Assembly (NCBI RefSeq): GCF_013385825.1
Contig: NZ_JACAPG010000014.1
Span: 533,159 to 597,158 of the forward strand
From: Pseudomonas reactans
GTDB lineage: Bacteria > Pseudomonadota > Gammaproteobacteria > Pseudomonadales > Pseudomonadaceae
Length of the DNA: 64,000 nucleotides
Reading direction: 5' to 3'
The notes below the pieces were generated by a model, which had not been told where the DNA came from, did no database searches, and worked only from the letters and a program-made list of their open reading frames with translations. A program made the position numbers and the translations under genes. Below, in pieces: positions 7,064 through 15,600 of the stretch (position 1 is the stretch's first letter; each line of letters begins with the position of its first letter).

Positions 7064-8956
7064 ATGCCTGAAATCAAGAAGTTTACAATAAGAAATTACA
7101 AAGGAATAGAAGAAACCTCTATTACCCTAGACGATAGAACAAATAGCCCAATCATCACACTAATCGGGTTAAATGAAAGTGGAAAGACCACAATTTTAGA
7201 AGCTCTATCTTACTTTGTAAGTAGCGATAAATTAGTATCGAGTTTATTTGGAAGAAACCGCGCAAAAAACAAAACAAATGAAATAATTCCGATCAATAGA
7301 CGCTCCGCATTCAATGCAAGCATAGAAATAGAAGCAGTTGTCGTGCTGAATGAAAAAGATATCAGCGAAATCACGACACTCGCAAAATCTAATGACCTTT
7401 ATATAGATTTAGATAGAATCTCCAAACCATTTACCCTAACAAAAGAAATGCTTTTTGAAGACAGCATACTTATATCATCAAAAGACATGTGGAATGCTGA
7501 TCTCTGGGCGCGCCCTAAAGCAGGCACTGAGTTCATCGAATGCCTGCCTGACAGTGAAACAGGAGAATTCTGGATTGCAACCATGACTGCAATGCAAAAG
7601 AATTTACCTAGCGTTGCGTATTTTCCAACATTCCTTGTAGATATACCAAATAAGATATATTTGAAAGAACATGAAAATGAAACCGCCACAAATCGACATT
7701 ACCGCACTATATTTCAATCTATTATGGAGGGTATAGATGAAGGATTGGACTTGGAAAAACACGTATCCCAAAGAATCAATACTTACGCACGCAGCCAGTC
7801 GAATGCGAACTGGCCTGCGAACTTCATGACTAGCCCTGAAAAATCGTTGATTGATGCAGTATTTAAAAAGGTTTCCAACCTAGTTACAAAAGAAATCATT
7901 GGTGGTTGGAAGCGAGTATTTTCAAAAGATTCTTCGGCCAAGCAGATGTCAATAACGTGGAATATTGACTCAAGCAAAGGCAATATTCCATACGCCTCCT
8001 TTATGGTATCGGACGGTGAGTCCGACTACGAAATTAGCGAGCGCTCATTAGGTTTTCGCTGGTTTTTTTCGTTTCTTTTGTTCACTGCTTTCAAAGGAGA
8101 GAGCAACAAGCCCTCCATCTTAATATTCGACGAACCCGCTGCGAATCTACACGCAAAAGCACAAGCGGAACTCCTGAAAAGTTTCGAAAAAATTGCTACT
8201 AACGGAACAAAAATAATCTATTCAACGCATAGCCATCATATGATAAACCCCAAATGGCTAGGCGGAGCATACATAGTAGAAAATACTGCACTCGACCCAG
8301 ATGAAGGAGAGCACTTTGACTTCTCATTCAACCCTACTAAAATCAAAGCCACAAAATATAAAGAGTTTCTTTCAAACTACCCATCAAGGTCTAGTTACTT
8401 TCAGCCAGTCATTGAAAGCCTTGACTATATAGCGCCCGAAATAATAGGCACGCCACCTTATCTTTTGGTCGAAGGTATATCAGACTACTACGCTCTAATG
8501 ATTGCGCAAAAAATCAGCAAAATCAACTTGCACTTTAGAATATTGCCGGGTGTCGGCTCAGGTGCTAGCGGCCCTCTAATTAGCCTAATGATGGGAAGGG
8601 CTGAGCACTTCCTGGTATTACTTGATGATGATGCGGCGGGGAGAAAAGAATGCGCACGGTACAAAGCAGACTGGTTTCTTCCAGACGCAACAGTATTTAC
8701 TTTAGCGACAGTTGGTGAAAAATTTTCAGAAATGGCTCTAGAAAAATTACTTGATGCCAGCACGATCGAACTAATTAAGAGTCATTACGGGATAACCACC
8801 TCACCTTCAAAGAAGCAGATAGGATGGTATTTGTCCGAAAAATGTGCGGAATCCGAAACGGATCGATCCGCTATTTCTAAAGACACGCTAGATCGACTGA
8901 CAGAAGTGCTTGAGTTCGTAAACTTAAGAGTTAGCCCTGGAGTGAAGCACCCATAA
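7064..8956 (+). CDS. OLD-family ATPase with TOPRIM nuclease domain
   Basis: A 630-residue protein. The ABC/SMC-like ATPase has Walker A GLNESGKT (about residues 35-42) and Walker B ILIFDEP (about 352-358), followed by an STHSHHM switch-His motif. The C-terminal TOPRIM domain carries LLVEGISD (about 467-474) and LVLLDDDAAG (about 517-526), which supply the Glu and Asp metal ligands. This is the architecture of P2 OLD and related overcoming-lysogenization or anti-phage nucleases. The ribosome site is GAGGAAAAGG. The gene is clearly AT-rich compared with the rest of the prophage, a mark of recent transfer. No partner gene of Gabija or PARIS type is adjacent. Confidence 0.85.
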   Translation: MPEIKKFTIRNYKGIEETSITLDDRTNSPIITLIGLNESGKTTILEALSYFVSSDKLVSSLFGRNRAKNKTNEIIPINRRSAFNASIEIEAVVVLNEKDISEITTLAKSNDLYIDLDRISKPFTLTKEMLFEDSILISSKDMWNADLWARPKAGTEFIECLPDSETGEFWIATMTAMQKNLPSVAYFPTFLVDIPNKIYLKEHENETATNRHYRTIFQSIMEGIDEGLDLEKHVSQRINTYARSQSNANWPANFMTSPEKSLIDAVFKKVSNLVTKEIIGGWKRVFSKDSSAKQMSITWNIDSSKGNIPYASFMVSDGESDYEISERSLGFRWFFSFLLFTAFKGESNKPSILIFDEPAANLHAKAQAELLKSFEKIATNGTKIIYSTHSHHMINPKWLGGAYIVENTALDPDEGEHFDFSFNPTKIKATKYKEFLSNYPSRSSYFQPVIESLDYIAPEIIGTPPYLLVEGISDYYALMIAQKISKINLHFRILPGVGSGASGPLISLMMGRAEHFLVLLDDDAAGRKECARYKADWFLPDATVFTLATVGEKFSEMALEKLLDASTIELIKSHYGITTSPSKKQIGWYLSEKCAESETDRSAISKDTLDRLTEVLEFVNLRVSPGVKHP

Positions 8957-9177
8957 CAAAGTCATAAAACTTTTTTTGACTTTGGACCATAATGTGCAAA
9001 TAACAACTCTTATCGCGCTTAATTTTCGCTACTCCGTAGCATAGCTACGAGCGAGAAAACTGGCATTCAAACAATTGTTCCATGTCCAGGCATCCAGCAT
9101 GGATGGAATGCCAGTAACCGCGCGCGCGTTCGGCGTAGTAGCGTTGCGTCTTCACCTATAGCAACCAAGGAAAGGAC
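8957..9177. other. Strongly structured intergenic region after OLD gene
   Basis: Three nested or successive inverted repeats lie in 221 bp. CAAAGTCA/TGACTTTG is at 8957-8964/8977-8984. A two-part hairpin is at 9023-9057, with outer arms TTTTCGCT/AGCGAGAA and inner arms CGTAGC/GCTACG. CTGGCATTC/GAATGCCAG is at 9060-9068/9106-9114 and has further CATCC/GGATG pairing inside. No open frame spans it. It may be a terminator array or a small structured RNA. Confidence 0.6.
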
Positions 9178-9408
9178 ATGCCAATCAGAAGCCTCGCGAA
9201 AAATTTACCTGCGGACCCCGACAACAAAGGTCATGTGCTTGGCTGGGGCGTACGTCGAACAGCGACATGGCGTTTTGTCGACATTTTCGCCTCAAAAGAC
9301 GCTGCGGATGCTGAAGTCGATAGGCTCGGGGAGGGTTACTCCGTGGACTTCGGGTCTCATGAACTGGGAACCGACAACTATATTGGCGGGCTCACCCCGC
9401 CGAATTGA
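9178..9408 (+). CDS. Small hypothetical protein
   Basis: A 76-residue protein with a good ribosome site (AAGGAAAGGAC) and no recognised domain. A central segment (ATWRFVDIFASKDAADAEVD) suggests one strand and one helix. It overlaps the 3' end of the convergent gene at 9392 by 17 bp. It is the last plus-strand gene of the island between tail genes K and I. Confidence 0.55.
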   Translation: MPIRSLAKNLPADPDNKGHVLGWGVRRTATWRFVDIFASKDAADAEVDRLGEGYSVDFGSHELGTDNYIGGLTPPN

Positions 9409-9658
9409 AACCTGTTGCGGGCTTTGCATGAAAGCTGATGCGGCCGGGCCCTGCGACCTTGGTCGCGGCAAGACCTGGCTTACCGTAGTAGCTTCGGCTG
9501 TAGCCGCCTTTACTCTGGCACTTGCCAGAGAATTTCATGCGATCAATTTCGATGTCGCCATCCAAAATGGCGACCTCGGCTTCAGCGCCGTAAATAGCAC
9601 CTTCGGCAACACTGAAAAGATCAAGAATGGTCAGCGTGTAGCGTTGCGAGGTTTGCAT
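9392..9658 (-). CDS. Small protein directly downstream of tail gene K
   Basis: An 88-residue protein starting at MQTSQRYTLTILDLFSVAEG, with GGAGCAGAGC before the ATG. The C-terminal part is rich in Gly, Tyr, Lys and Ala. It is the last minus-strand gene before the accessory island and may belong to the tail operon. No family is recognised. Confidence 0.55.
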   Translation of the reverse strand: MQTSQRYTLTILDLFSVAEGAIYGAEAEVAILDGDIEIDRMKFSGKCQSKGGYSRSYYGKPGLAATKVAGPGRISFHAKPATGFNSAG

Positions 9659-9683
9659 GCTCTGCTCCAGCGGCAATGCCGCG

Positions 9684-10448
9684 TCAGGTTGGTTGTTTTG
9701 CGTCTTTGTGCCTGAGAATCAAGCGTGTCCGGTCATGCCAGGGACCGCCATAGACGATGATCTCCGACGGCCTTCCGTAAAGGTGGTGGAGCAGGAACGG
9801 GCCAGGGCCGAAGGCGCCCGATTCTTCGCCAGGTAGCGCCGGATCGGCGCTCAAATAAATCCCAGCATGGTTCGGGTGAACCGTCCGCCCGACGTGCATG
9901 ACGATCAGATCACCGCGCTGCGGCCGGTCGACGCGCACAAACCCGGCTCCCTCATAGTGCTGCTCGTACAGGCTCACGTTCTCCGCGCTCTCCCACCAGC
10001 CATCAGTACGCTGGAAGGCCTCAAACTCAAGCCCCCACTCACGCTGATACCAGTCGGCGCAGACCTGCCAGCAGTCCCAGGCGCCGTGCACAAATGGGCG
10101 CTTGAGCAACGGCGTGCTGCCCATCGGCGTGATCGTGCGTAAATCCCCTTCGGGCCACGACAAAATGTGCCAAGGCAAGGCCGTAGCCTCACACATGGCC
10201 AAGTCGTGCGGTGAAGGCCTGCTGGTGGCGTCCGGGTGGGAGTGAACGATGCCGATCACCTCGCCCAGGTCTTCCGCCGCGGCATAGTCCTCAGGATCCA
10301 GCCGGAACTCTTCGTTCGGCTCGGTTGCAATATTTCGGCACGGGAAGTACTTCTGCGCCCGGCCGACGGCCAGCAGCAACCCGCAGCACTCGCGTGGGTA
10401 TTCCGCCGCCGCGTGAGCCTGGATGGCCGCAATGATGTGCTTGCGCAT
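9684..10448 (-). CDS. Tail tip assembly protein K: JAMM plus NlpC/P60
   Basis: A 254-residue protein with two hydrolase domains, as in lambda K. The N-terminal JAB/MPN domain has Glu20 and the JAMM pattern HSH-x7-S-xx-D (His69, His71, Ser79, Asp82), which binds zinc. The C-terminal NlpC/P60 domain has Cys126 (WDCWQVC) and His194 (NHAGIYL), fitting a peptidoglycan-cleaving cysteine peptidase. K is needed for tail tip assembly and probably helps local cell-wall opening during DNA entry. It lies 2 bp after tail protein L. Confidence 0.9.
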   Translation of the reverse strand: MRKHIIAAIQAHAAAEYPRECCGLLLAVGRAQKYFPCRNIATEPNEEFRLDPEDYAAAEDLGEVIGIVHSHPDATSRPSPHDLAMCEATALPWHILSWPEGDLRTITPMGSTPLLKRPFVHGAWDCWQVCADWYQREWGLEFEAFQRTDGWWESAENVSLYEQHYEGAGFVRVDRPQRGDLIVMHVGRTVHPNHAGIYLSADPALPGEESGAFGPGPFLLHHLYGRPSEIIVYGGPWHDRTRLILRHKDAKQPT

Positions 10449-10450
10449 GG

Positions 10451-11203
10451 TCAGCTCCGGGCAATGAGGGAGACAGCGGGGAATCCGCCAAATGGGAGTT
10501 CTTCGTGCTCTCCGAATCTCACCTTACAACCAGTCGAAAGGCATCCATCGCAGTCATCCTTTGCTGGGTCGTCCGTGAGGTTTCCATCAATGTCACGGTA
10601 CGGGCCGATGTATCCACAATCAGGGCCTCTATATCCCCCTGTCATGCTCCAATGGCACAGCGTCGTCATCTGCCTACCGGGCAGCCCGTGGTTGTCGATC
10701 TCGCCCGGGGAAGACAGCTCCCAGACCACGGCCTCGCCGTCTTCACTGGTTTTCTGGTCGATGTACCAGATTTCCAGCGCTTCCTGAGTAGGATCTGCTG
10801 TTGGGTTGCCCTCGGGGAAATTCGCTGCGTCCAGGTACTGGGCGAGCGTTTCGCGAACCGTCAGCTTGAACTTGAGCATGTCCTCGAACGCCAGACACAG
10901 TGCTGTGACACGCCCGTTGACGTTGCCGGCGGCGAAGGTTGGGCGAGAGGCGGTGCCGTCGCCGCTGGAGGAAATCCCCTCAATCTGCACCGGCCAGGCC
11001 GCGTACTCTTGGCCCTGCCAGATAATCGACTTGGCGGGCAGGTCCTCTTCTGATCCCTCATAGGCCAGCAATTCCTCTGGCGTGTGCGGAATCGCGTGCC
11101 CGTGGAAACGCAGGTAATCGGCGCCGTACTCGGTCCCGTCGATTTCAAACAGGCGAATCTCGCCGCCGGGCTCCAGTTTCTGGATGTCCGTGATCAGTGC
11201 CAT
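10451..11203 (-). CDS. Minor tail protein L family
   Basis: A 250-residue protein like lambda gpL, the tail tip hub protein that binds an iron-sulfur cluster. The C-terminal third carries spaced cysteines (LCHWS, DCGYIG, DDCDGCLSTGCKV) that match the Cys-rich cluster-binding region of the family. It lies between tail proteins M and K in the standard lambda order, with 11 bp to M and 2 bp to K. Confidence 0.88.
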   Translation of the reverse strand: MALITDIQKLEPGGEIRLFEIDGTEYGADYLRFHGHAIPHTPEELLAYEGSEEDLPAKSIIWQGQEYAAWPVQIEGISSSGDGTASRPTFAAGNVNGRVTALCLAFEDMLKFKLTVRETLAQYLDAANFPEGNPTADPTQEALEIWYIDQKTSEDGEAVVWELSSPGEIDNHGLPGRQMTTLCHWSMTGGYRGPDCGYIGPYRDIDGNLTDDPAKDDCDGCLSTGCKVRFGEHEELPFGGFPAVSLIARS

Positions 11204-11214
11204 GGGCGGTTATC

Positions 11215-11553
11215 TCAGGGGTGAAAGGTTTGCTGAAAATTGGCGTTGATGGCGTAGACCTGTCCGCCGCGGTGAACGGGCTTGTAGCCGTTGCACTTGT
11301 AGAGGCCAAGCTCCCCGAGGGGCGGAGTCCAGAGAAAAGCCCTTGCACCCTTGTGCCGATCAAGGAACGCCTTAATCAACATCACCCGAGGCTTGGCGCC
11401 GGTGAAGACGAGCGGCCAGGACTGGGACTGGTTGTTGAGGCCGTCCTCGACTGACTGCTCGTAACCGTCGCCGAACTGCTTGGTGCGGACGCGCTGGGCA
11501 ACATCCCCTTCCGCGCCCTTCTCCGTTTCCCAGATGAATCGTTCGATGGCCAT
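11215..11553 (-). CDS. Minor tail protein M family
   Basis: A 112-residue protein of the lambda gpM type, with the conserved RVRTKQFGDGYEQSVEDGLN region and a C-terminal strand pair. It forms part of the tail tip ring with L. Its start codon shares one base with the stop of the tape measure gene, so the two are translationally coupled. Confidence 0.88.
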   Translation of the reverse strand: MAIERFIWETEKGAEGDVAQRVRTKQFGDGYEQSVEDGLNNQSQSWPLVFTGAKPRVMLIKAFLDRHKGARAFLWTPPLGELGLYKCNGYKPVHRGGQVYAINANFQQTFHP

Positions 11554-14500
11554 CAGCGCCCCTTGATTGCTTTGTTGATGACGCCGCCCTGGCGCATGTC
11601 CTTGGTCCGCAGCTCCTGATACTTTTGCTCGACGAACGTCGCCAGCTCCTTGCCGAACAGGTCGTAGCCGGGATCATCGGATGAGGACGACGCGTTGCCG
11701 TCGCCGTCGATGTGCACCTCGACATTGATCTGCATGCCGCCGGCGCTGCCACCGCCCATAGCCATAACGCCAAGCTTGCCGCTGGAGGTGCGCGTGAGCG
11801 GCATGATCGCCTCTTCGCCCGCTTCACCCATGATCCCGGTCTTGCCGTTGGCCATACCGAACGCCGTGGGTTTGCTGACGACAGAGTTGGTGAACGCGCC
11901 GCCATCGGCGAACATCTGCACACCACCGGACCAGGCGCCACCCAGTGCTTGAGGAAAGTAGGTATTGGAGTAGCCGCCCGCCGACGCACCGAGATTCGAC
12001 GAGTTCGCTCCCGCAGAACCAGCAGCAAGCCCATTACCGCCGCCGGCCGCACTGCCGCCGAAGTAGCTCGCTGCCGCCCCCACTAAGCTACCCAGCAATG
12101 CCGAACTGGCCTGACGTGTAGCGATGCGAGCCATGTCCGCCAAAATCGACTTGGTGAAGTCCGCAAACGACGACTTCCCAGTGATGGCGAAGTTGACGAT
12201 CGAGTCCTCCATGGAACTGAAGGCATTGCCGAATAGGTTCTTGGTCTGCCCCGCAATGTTCTGCGCCGAGTCCAGGTAGTTTTCCCAGGCCGCCGTAGCG
12301 CCCTTCGTCCAATCGCCTTGGGCAGTTTCCACATCCGCATAGTTCTGCCGGATCTGGTCGGTGGCCTTCTTGTTCGCATCGGCGAGTGCCTGCGATTTGC
12401 GGGTGAATTCTTCCTCGGACATGTTGCGCGACGGGTCGGAGCGCTGGTTTTCCAGCTCCAGCGACTGCTGAGCAAACCGATCTTGCTGGCTGTTCAGCTC
12501 CCCGTTGAGCGCGTTCTGGCGTTCTCCCTGACCGACGCCCAGAACGGCGCGTTGCCCGGCCAACTCCAGGGCCCGCTGTTGCTGCCCTAGCGCCTGCACG
12601 TACGAGCTGATCGCCCGTTCCTGCTTGGCGAGTCGCCCGGCCTCATTGGTCGCCAACACCTCAAGCTGGCTATCAGCATCCTTCTGCGCCTTGACCATCC
12701 CTGCGCGCGCGTCGGCGATCTTCTGGTCGAGTTGGATGCTCTGCGCGGCAGATGTGGACTTCTTGCCCTTGACGGCTTCCAACGCCGCAATCTCAGCCTC
12801 ATACGCTGCCGTGGTCTGGTCGAGCTGGTTGCCGATCAGCGCCTGGCGCCGCAGCAGGTAGTCAGCCTCGGACATCAAGCCGGCCTTCTGCGCCGCGTCC
12901 AGTTCCTTCTGGTAGTTTTTGTAGGTGTCGGTGATGGCTGCCAGGTCGTTCTTGGCGTTGTTGAAGCCGGTCAGGTCAACCTGGGCGCCTGCCGCTTTTG
13001 GGTCTTTGTTCTTGGTCTCAAGCCCTTTCAGCAGCGTGTCGTACGCACCGCCAGAGAACTTGGCACCATCGAAACTGACACCATCAAGCAATGGTGATTT
13101 CTGCCCGGTTTTCTCGGCGTTTTCGTAGAGAGCGCGGAACTGATCGTTGAGTTTCTTCAGGCCAGCCTGGCGCTTGGCCAGAGGGTTGACGTTATCGAGC
13201 TGCGCATCGAGCGCCCGCTGGGCCTCAATGGCCTTCTGATTTGCGTCGGTGGCCTCGCCAGTCGCGGCCGTCTGGGCGGTGCTGGCAGAAAGTCGAGACT
13301 TCAGCCCCGCCAGTTTCTTTTCCAGCGCTTCGGTCGAGTCATCGTGTTCGCCGGTGCCCAGGCCGAGCGCAGTGTTGAGTGAGCTGAGGCCGTTGGAGAT
13401 TACGCCAGCTACACCACCACCCTTCCGGGTATCCAGCACCCGCTGAGTGATCTCGATCTGCTTGGCCAGGTCGGGAAATATCTCCGACCGAACCTCGGCA
13501 TATGCGCCCTTGATGGCTGTCTTGATGTTGTCCCAGTCGCGCTCAACGTCGGATAGCGACTCGCGGTAGGTCTTCAGCCTCGTCAGTGCGGCATGATTCA
13601 GGTCTTCACTGAGAACATCCAAGGCACGCTGGCTGTCGCCCTGGTCATCCAGTCCCTTGATCACCTGGTACTGCTCAAGGGTCAACAATCCGTACTGACT
13701 GCTGATTTTGCCTGCGGCTTCGGTGGCCGTTTCGCCGGCGGTGGCGAAGGCCTTGGCGAGTTCGCCCGCCCCCTGCCCGGTGACCTCGCTTACAGCGGCG
13801 GCAGCTTCGGCTAGGTTGTGCATCTGCGTGCCGCTGGTGGCTGCGCCGGACGCCAGGGACACGACCGCCTCCCGCGCACCGGACATGTTCCCGGTGATGC
13901 GCCCAGCACCATCAGCCATGTCCTTCAAGCTGGCAATGGTCTGTCCGGCTCCGTTCGTGCCGCCATTGATTGCGGCATTGAACTCGCGAGCCTGCTTCAT
14001 TGCGTCGAAGTAGGCGTAACCCAGCGAGCCAATCACAGCGACCAGCAGGCCGGCCGGGATCAGCATTCCCGCCAGGCTTTTCGCTGATTCACCGGCGCCA
14101 GCACCGAGCTGTGCAATGGCTCTCGCCCCGCTGCCCAAGTCACCCGCCTGGATGGCGTTGGCGAGTTGCATGACGTTTTCTTGCGCCTGTCGAGTACCGA
14201 GCTTCAACTTGTCGAACGCACTGGCTGCGTCGGTCAGTCCAGCACGGTCCTTCCCGATCTTGGCCAGCGCCTCACTGTAACGATCGGCGTCAATGATGCC
14301 TGCTTTTTTCAGGTCATTGAGCGCCTTCTCCTGAGTCTCCAGTTTCGCCAGCTTGGCGGTCACCGGGTCAATCCCATTGACGGTACGTTTCAGCGCCTCA
14401 ATTTGGCGATTTTCCGCTTCGATCAGCTTTTGCTTCTGTGCCAGCTCTTTGGATTCGGCCTTTTCGATCTTGTCGTAGGCTTTTGCCAATTGGTCCTGAT

Positions 14501-14903
14501 ACTTCGCCTGCTCCTCGATGGTGACCAAGCCACCCTTGCGAGCGCGCTCCAGCAAGCCCTCGGCCTGAATCAGCGACTCCATGCTGTCGATGTTGCCCGT
14601 CATCGCCTTATCGAGCTGGCTGATAACGCTGATTTCCGCTACCGCGCTATCGGTGGCCTTTCGGCTGGCCCCGGCCTGCCGATCCCTAGCGGCAGTGGAT
14701 TTGTCGATGCTTTGCGCAACATCCGCTTCAGCCTGGGAAACCTTTTTGCCGGTGTTGGCCAGGCCTTCGCCTGTTTTGCCCAGGTCATCAATGGCCTTCT
14801 GGGCGCCTTCGGCAGAATCGACCAGCTTATCCAGATCAGTAGCAGCCTTTGCGGCCTGCGAAGACTCGACCGCAATACCCAGGGAAGCGAAGTTGGTGCT
14901 CAT
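11553..14903 (-). CDS. Tail tape measure protein, lambda H type
   Basis: A 1116-residue protein. It has long coiled-coil and helical regions at the N-terminus (about 10-230), a hydrophobic, Gly/Ala-rich segment around residues 250-300 that may insert in the membrane during DNA delivery, and further coiled coil up to about 850. The C-terminus is Gly/Ser-rich with the typical GGVQMFADGGAFTNSVVS and GIMGEAGEEAIMPL motifs of tape measure proteins. Its length sets the tail length. The start overlaps the stop of the preceding tail chaperone frame as ATGA. Confidence 0.93.
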   Translation of the reverse strand: MSTNFASLGIAVESSQAAKAATDLDKLVDSAEGAQKAIDDLGKTGEGLANTGKKVSQAEADVAQSIDKSTAARDRQAGASRKATDSAVAEISVISQLDKAMTGNIDSMESLIQAEGLLERARKGGLVTIEEQAKYQDQLAKAYDKIEKAESKELAQKQKLIEAENRQIEALKRTVNGIDPVTAKLAKLETQEKALNDLKKAGIIDADRYSEALAKIGKDRAGLTDAASAFDKLKLGTRQAQENVMQLANAIQAGDLGSGARAIAQLGAGAGESAKSLAGMLIPAGLLVAVIGSLGYAYFDAMKQAREFNAAINGGTNGAGQTIASLKDMADGAGRITGNMSGAREAVVSLASGAATSGTQMHNLAEAAAAVSEVTGQGAGELAKAFATAGETATEAAGKISSQYGLLTLEQYQVIKGLDDQGDSQRALDVLSEDLNHAALTRLKTYRESLSDVERDWDNIKTAIKGAYAEVRSEIFPDLAKQIEITQRVLDTRKGGGVAGVISNGLSSLNTALGLGTGEHDDSTEALEKKLAGLKSRLSASTAQTAATGEATDANQKAIEAQRALDAQLDNVNPLAKRQAGLKKLNDQFRALYENAEKTGQKSPLLDGVSFDGAKFSGGAYDTLLKGLETKNKDPKAAGAQVDLTGFNNAKNDLAAITDTYKNYQKELDAAQKAGLMSEADYLLRRQALIGNQLDQTTAAYEAEIAALEAVKGKKSTSAAQSIQLDQKIADARAGMVKAQKDADSQLEVLATNEAGRLAKQERAISSYVQALGQQQRALELAGQRAVLGVGQGERQNALNGELNSQQDRFAQQSLELENQRSDPSRNMSEEEFTRKSQALADANKKATDQIRQNYADVETAQGDWTKGATAAWENYLDSAQNIAGQTKNLFGNAFSSMEDSIVNFAITGKSSFADFTKSILADMARIATRQASSALLGSLVGAAASYFGGSAAGGGNGLAAGSAGANSSNLGASAGGYSNTYFPQALGGAWSGGVQMFADGGAFTNSVVSKPTAFGMANGKTGIMGEAGEEAIMPLTRTSSGKLGVMAMGGGSAGGMQINVEVHIDGDGNASSSSDDPGYDLFGKELATFVEQKYQELRTKDMRQGGVINKAIKGR

Positions 14904-15169
14904 TTGTTTTCTCTCTGTTCCGCCATCACCTGCAGGGCTTCAGCCTCCATACGGCGGAAGTCGCTGAAAATGGTTTGTCGCTGGCTGAGCGGTACGCCAC
15001 ACATCCGAATCACACCGGAGAGAACGCTGTAGTCCATGCCTGTAGCGCCGTACGCGCCTGTGCGCCACTGGGTGCTCATGGCCTCGAAGACTCTGAAGGT
15101 GTCCCAGTTGTCGGGCCAGATGCCGACTTCCTTGTCGGGAATGTCCTGGCGAGACAAGCCGAAGGCCAT
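14900..15169 (-). CDS. Tail assembly chaperone T part, DUF1799 family
   Basis: An 89-residue frame beginning MAFGLSRQDIPDKEVGIWPD, which fits DUF1799 phage proteins. It is the T half of the lambda G/GT arrangement: read in the -1 frame from the slippery heptamer at 15229-15223 it continues without a stop from the G-like gene. The fusion would hold 125 residues of G and 107 of the downstream frame (232 in all). Independent translation from the ATG at 15169 is possible but no strong ribosome site is seen. Confidence 0.82.
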   Translation of the reverse strand: MAFGLSRQDIPDKEVGIWPDNWDTFRVFEAMSTQWRTGAYGATGMDYSVLSGVIRMCGVPLSQRQTIFSDFRRMEAEALQVMAEQRENK

Positions 15170-15216
15170 CAAATCTGCATCTGACGGCCCGGGCTCATAC
15201 AGCGCGCGGCAGGCGC

Positions 15217-15597
15217 TTAGGAGTTTCCCAGGCGGGCCTCACTGAAGGCATCGGCGTAAGCGTTCAGAACGGCCTTAGGCGCCGAGTTGATCGAGTTGAC
15301 GAGGATGTGCACATTTTCAGGCGTGAACTCCTCTTCGATGTCCCAGCCCACAACCACATCCAGCAGTTGATCCGCTTGCAGTGCGATCTGGGCGGCGGTG
15401 AAAGCTTTGAGGTCCATATCGCCGACCTGCTTGCCCAGTTCGTCGTGACGCTCGTTCCAGCCGGTGTACAGCTCGGCAAGCGCGGTACGGTCCAAGTACT
15501 TAAACTCGAACTCCACCTTTTCGGCACTGTAGCCCGCCCGCTGGATCATCACCGGCGCTTTGAAGGTCGGTTTCTGAATCAACTTGAACTTAGCCAT
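15217..15597 (-). CDS. Tail assembly chaperone G type
   Basis: A 126-residue acidic, helical protein (FKLIQKPTFKAPVMIQRAGY at the start, TGWNERHDELGKQVGDMDLK in the middle) of the phage tail assembly chaperone family. It lies between tail tube and tape measure. G and the frameshifted GT coat the tape measure before the tube polymerises. Near its end CTG-GGA-AAC supplies a slippery heptamer, so a few percent of ribosomes are expected to shift to the -1 frame and make GT. Confidence 0.87.
   Translation of the reverse strand: MAKFKLIQKPTFKAPVMIQRAGYSAEKVEFEFKYLDRTALAELYTGWNERHDELGKQVGDMDLKAFTAAQIALQADQLLDVVVGWDIEEEFTPENVHILVNSINSAPKAVLNAYADAFSEARLGNS
15223..15229 (-). promoter_or_regulatory. 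Programmed -1 ribosomal frameshift site GGGAAAC
   Basis: On the minus strand the heptamer GGGAAAC sits in the required X-XXY-YYZ phase, three codons (including the stop) before the end of the G-like gene. After slippage the reading continues LLSACRALYEPGPSDADL and then MAFGLSRQ in the DUF1799 frame, with no stop. Lambda uses GGGAAAG at the same place. Confidence 0.88.
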
Positions 15598-15600
15598 GGG

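Noticed and set aside
14166..15032. 288-codon open frame opposite the tape measure start
   Set aside because: Shadow of the tape measure gene; no ribosome site and Leu/Arg-biased random composition.
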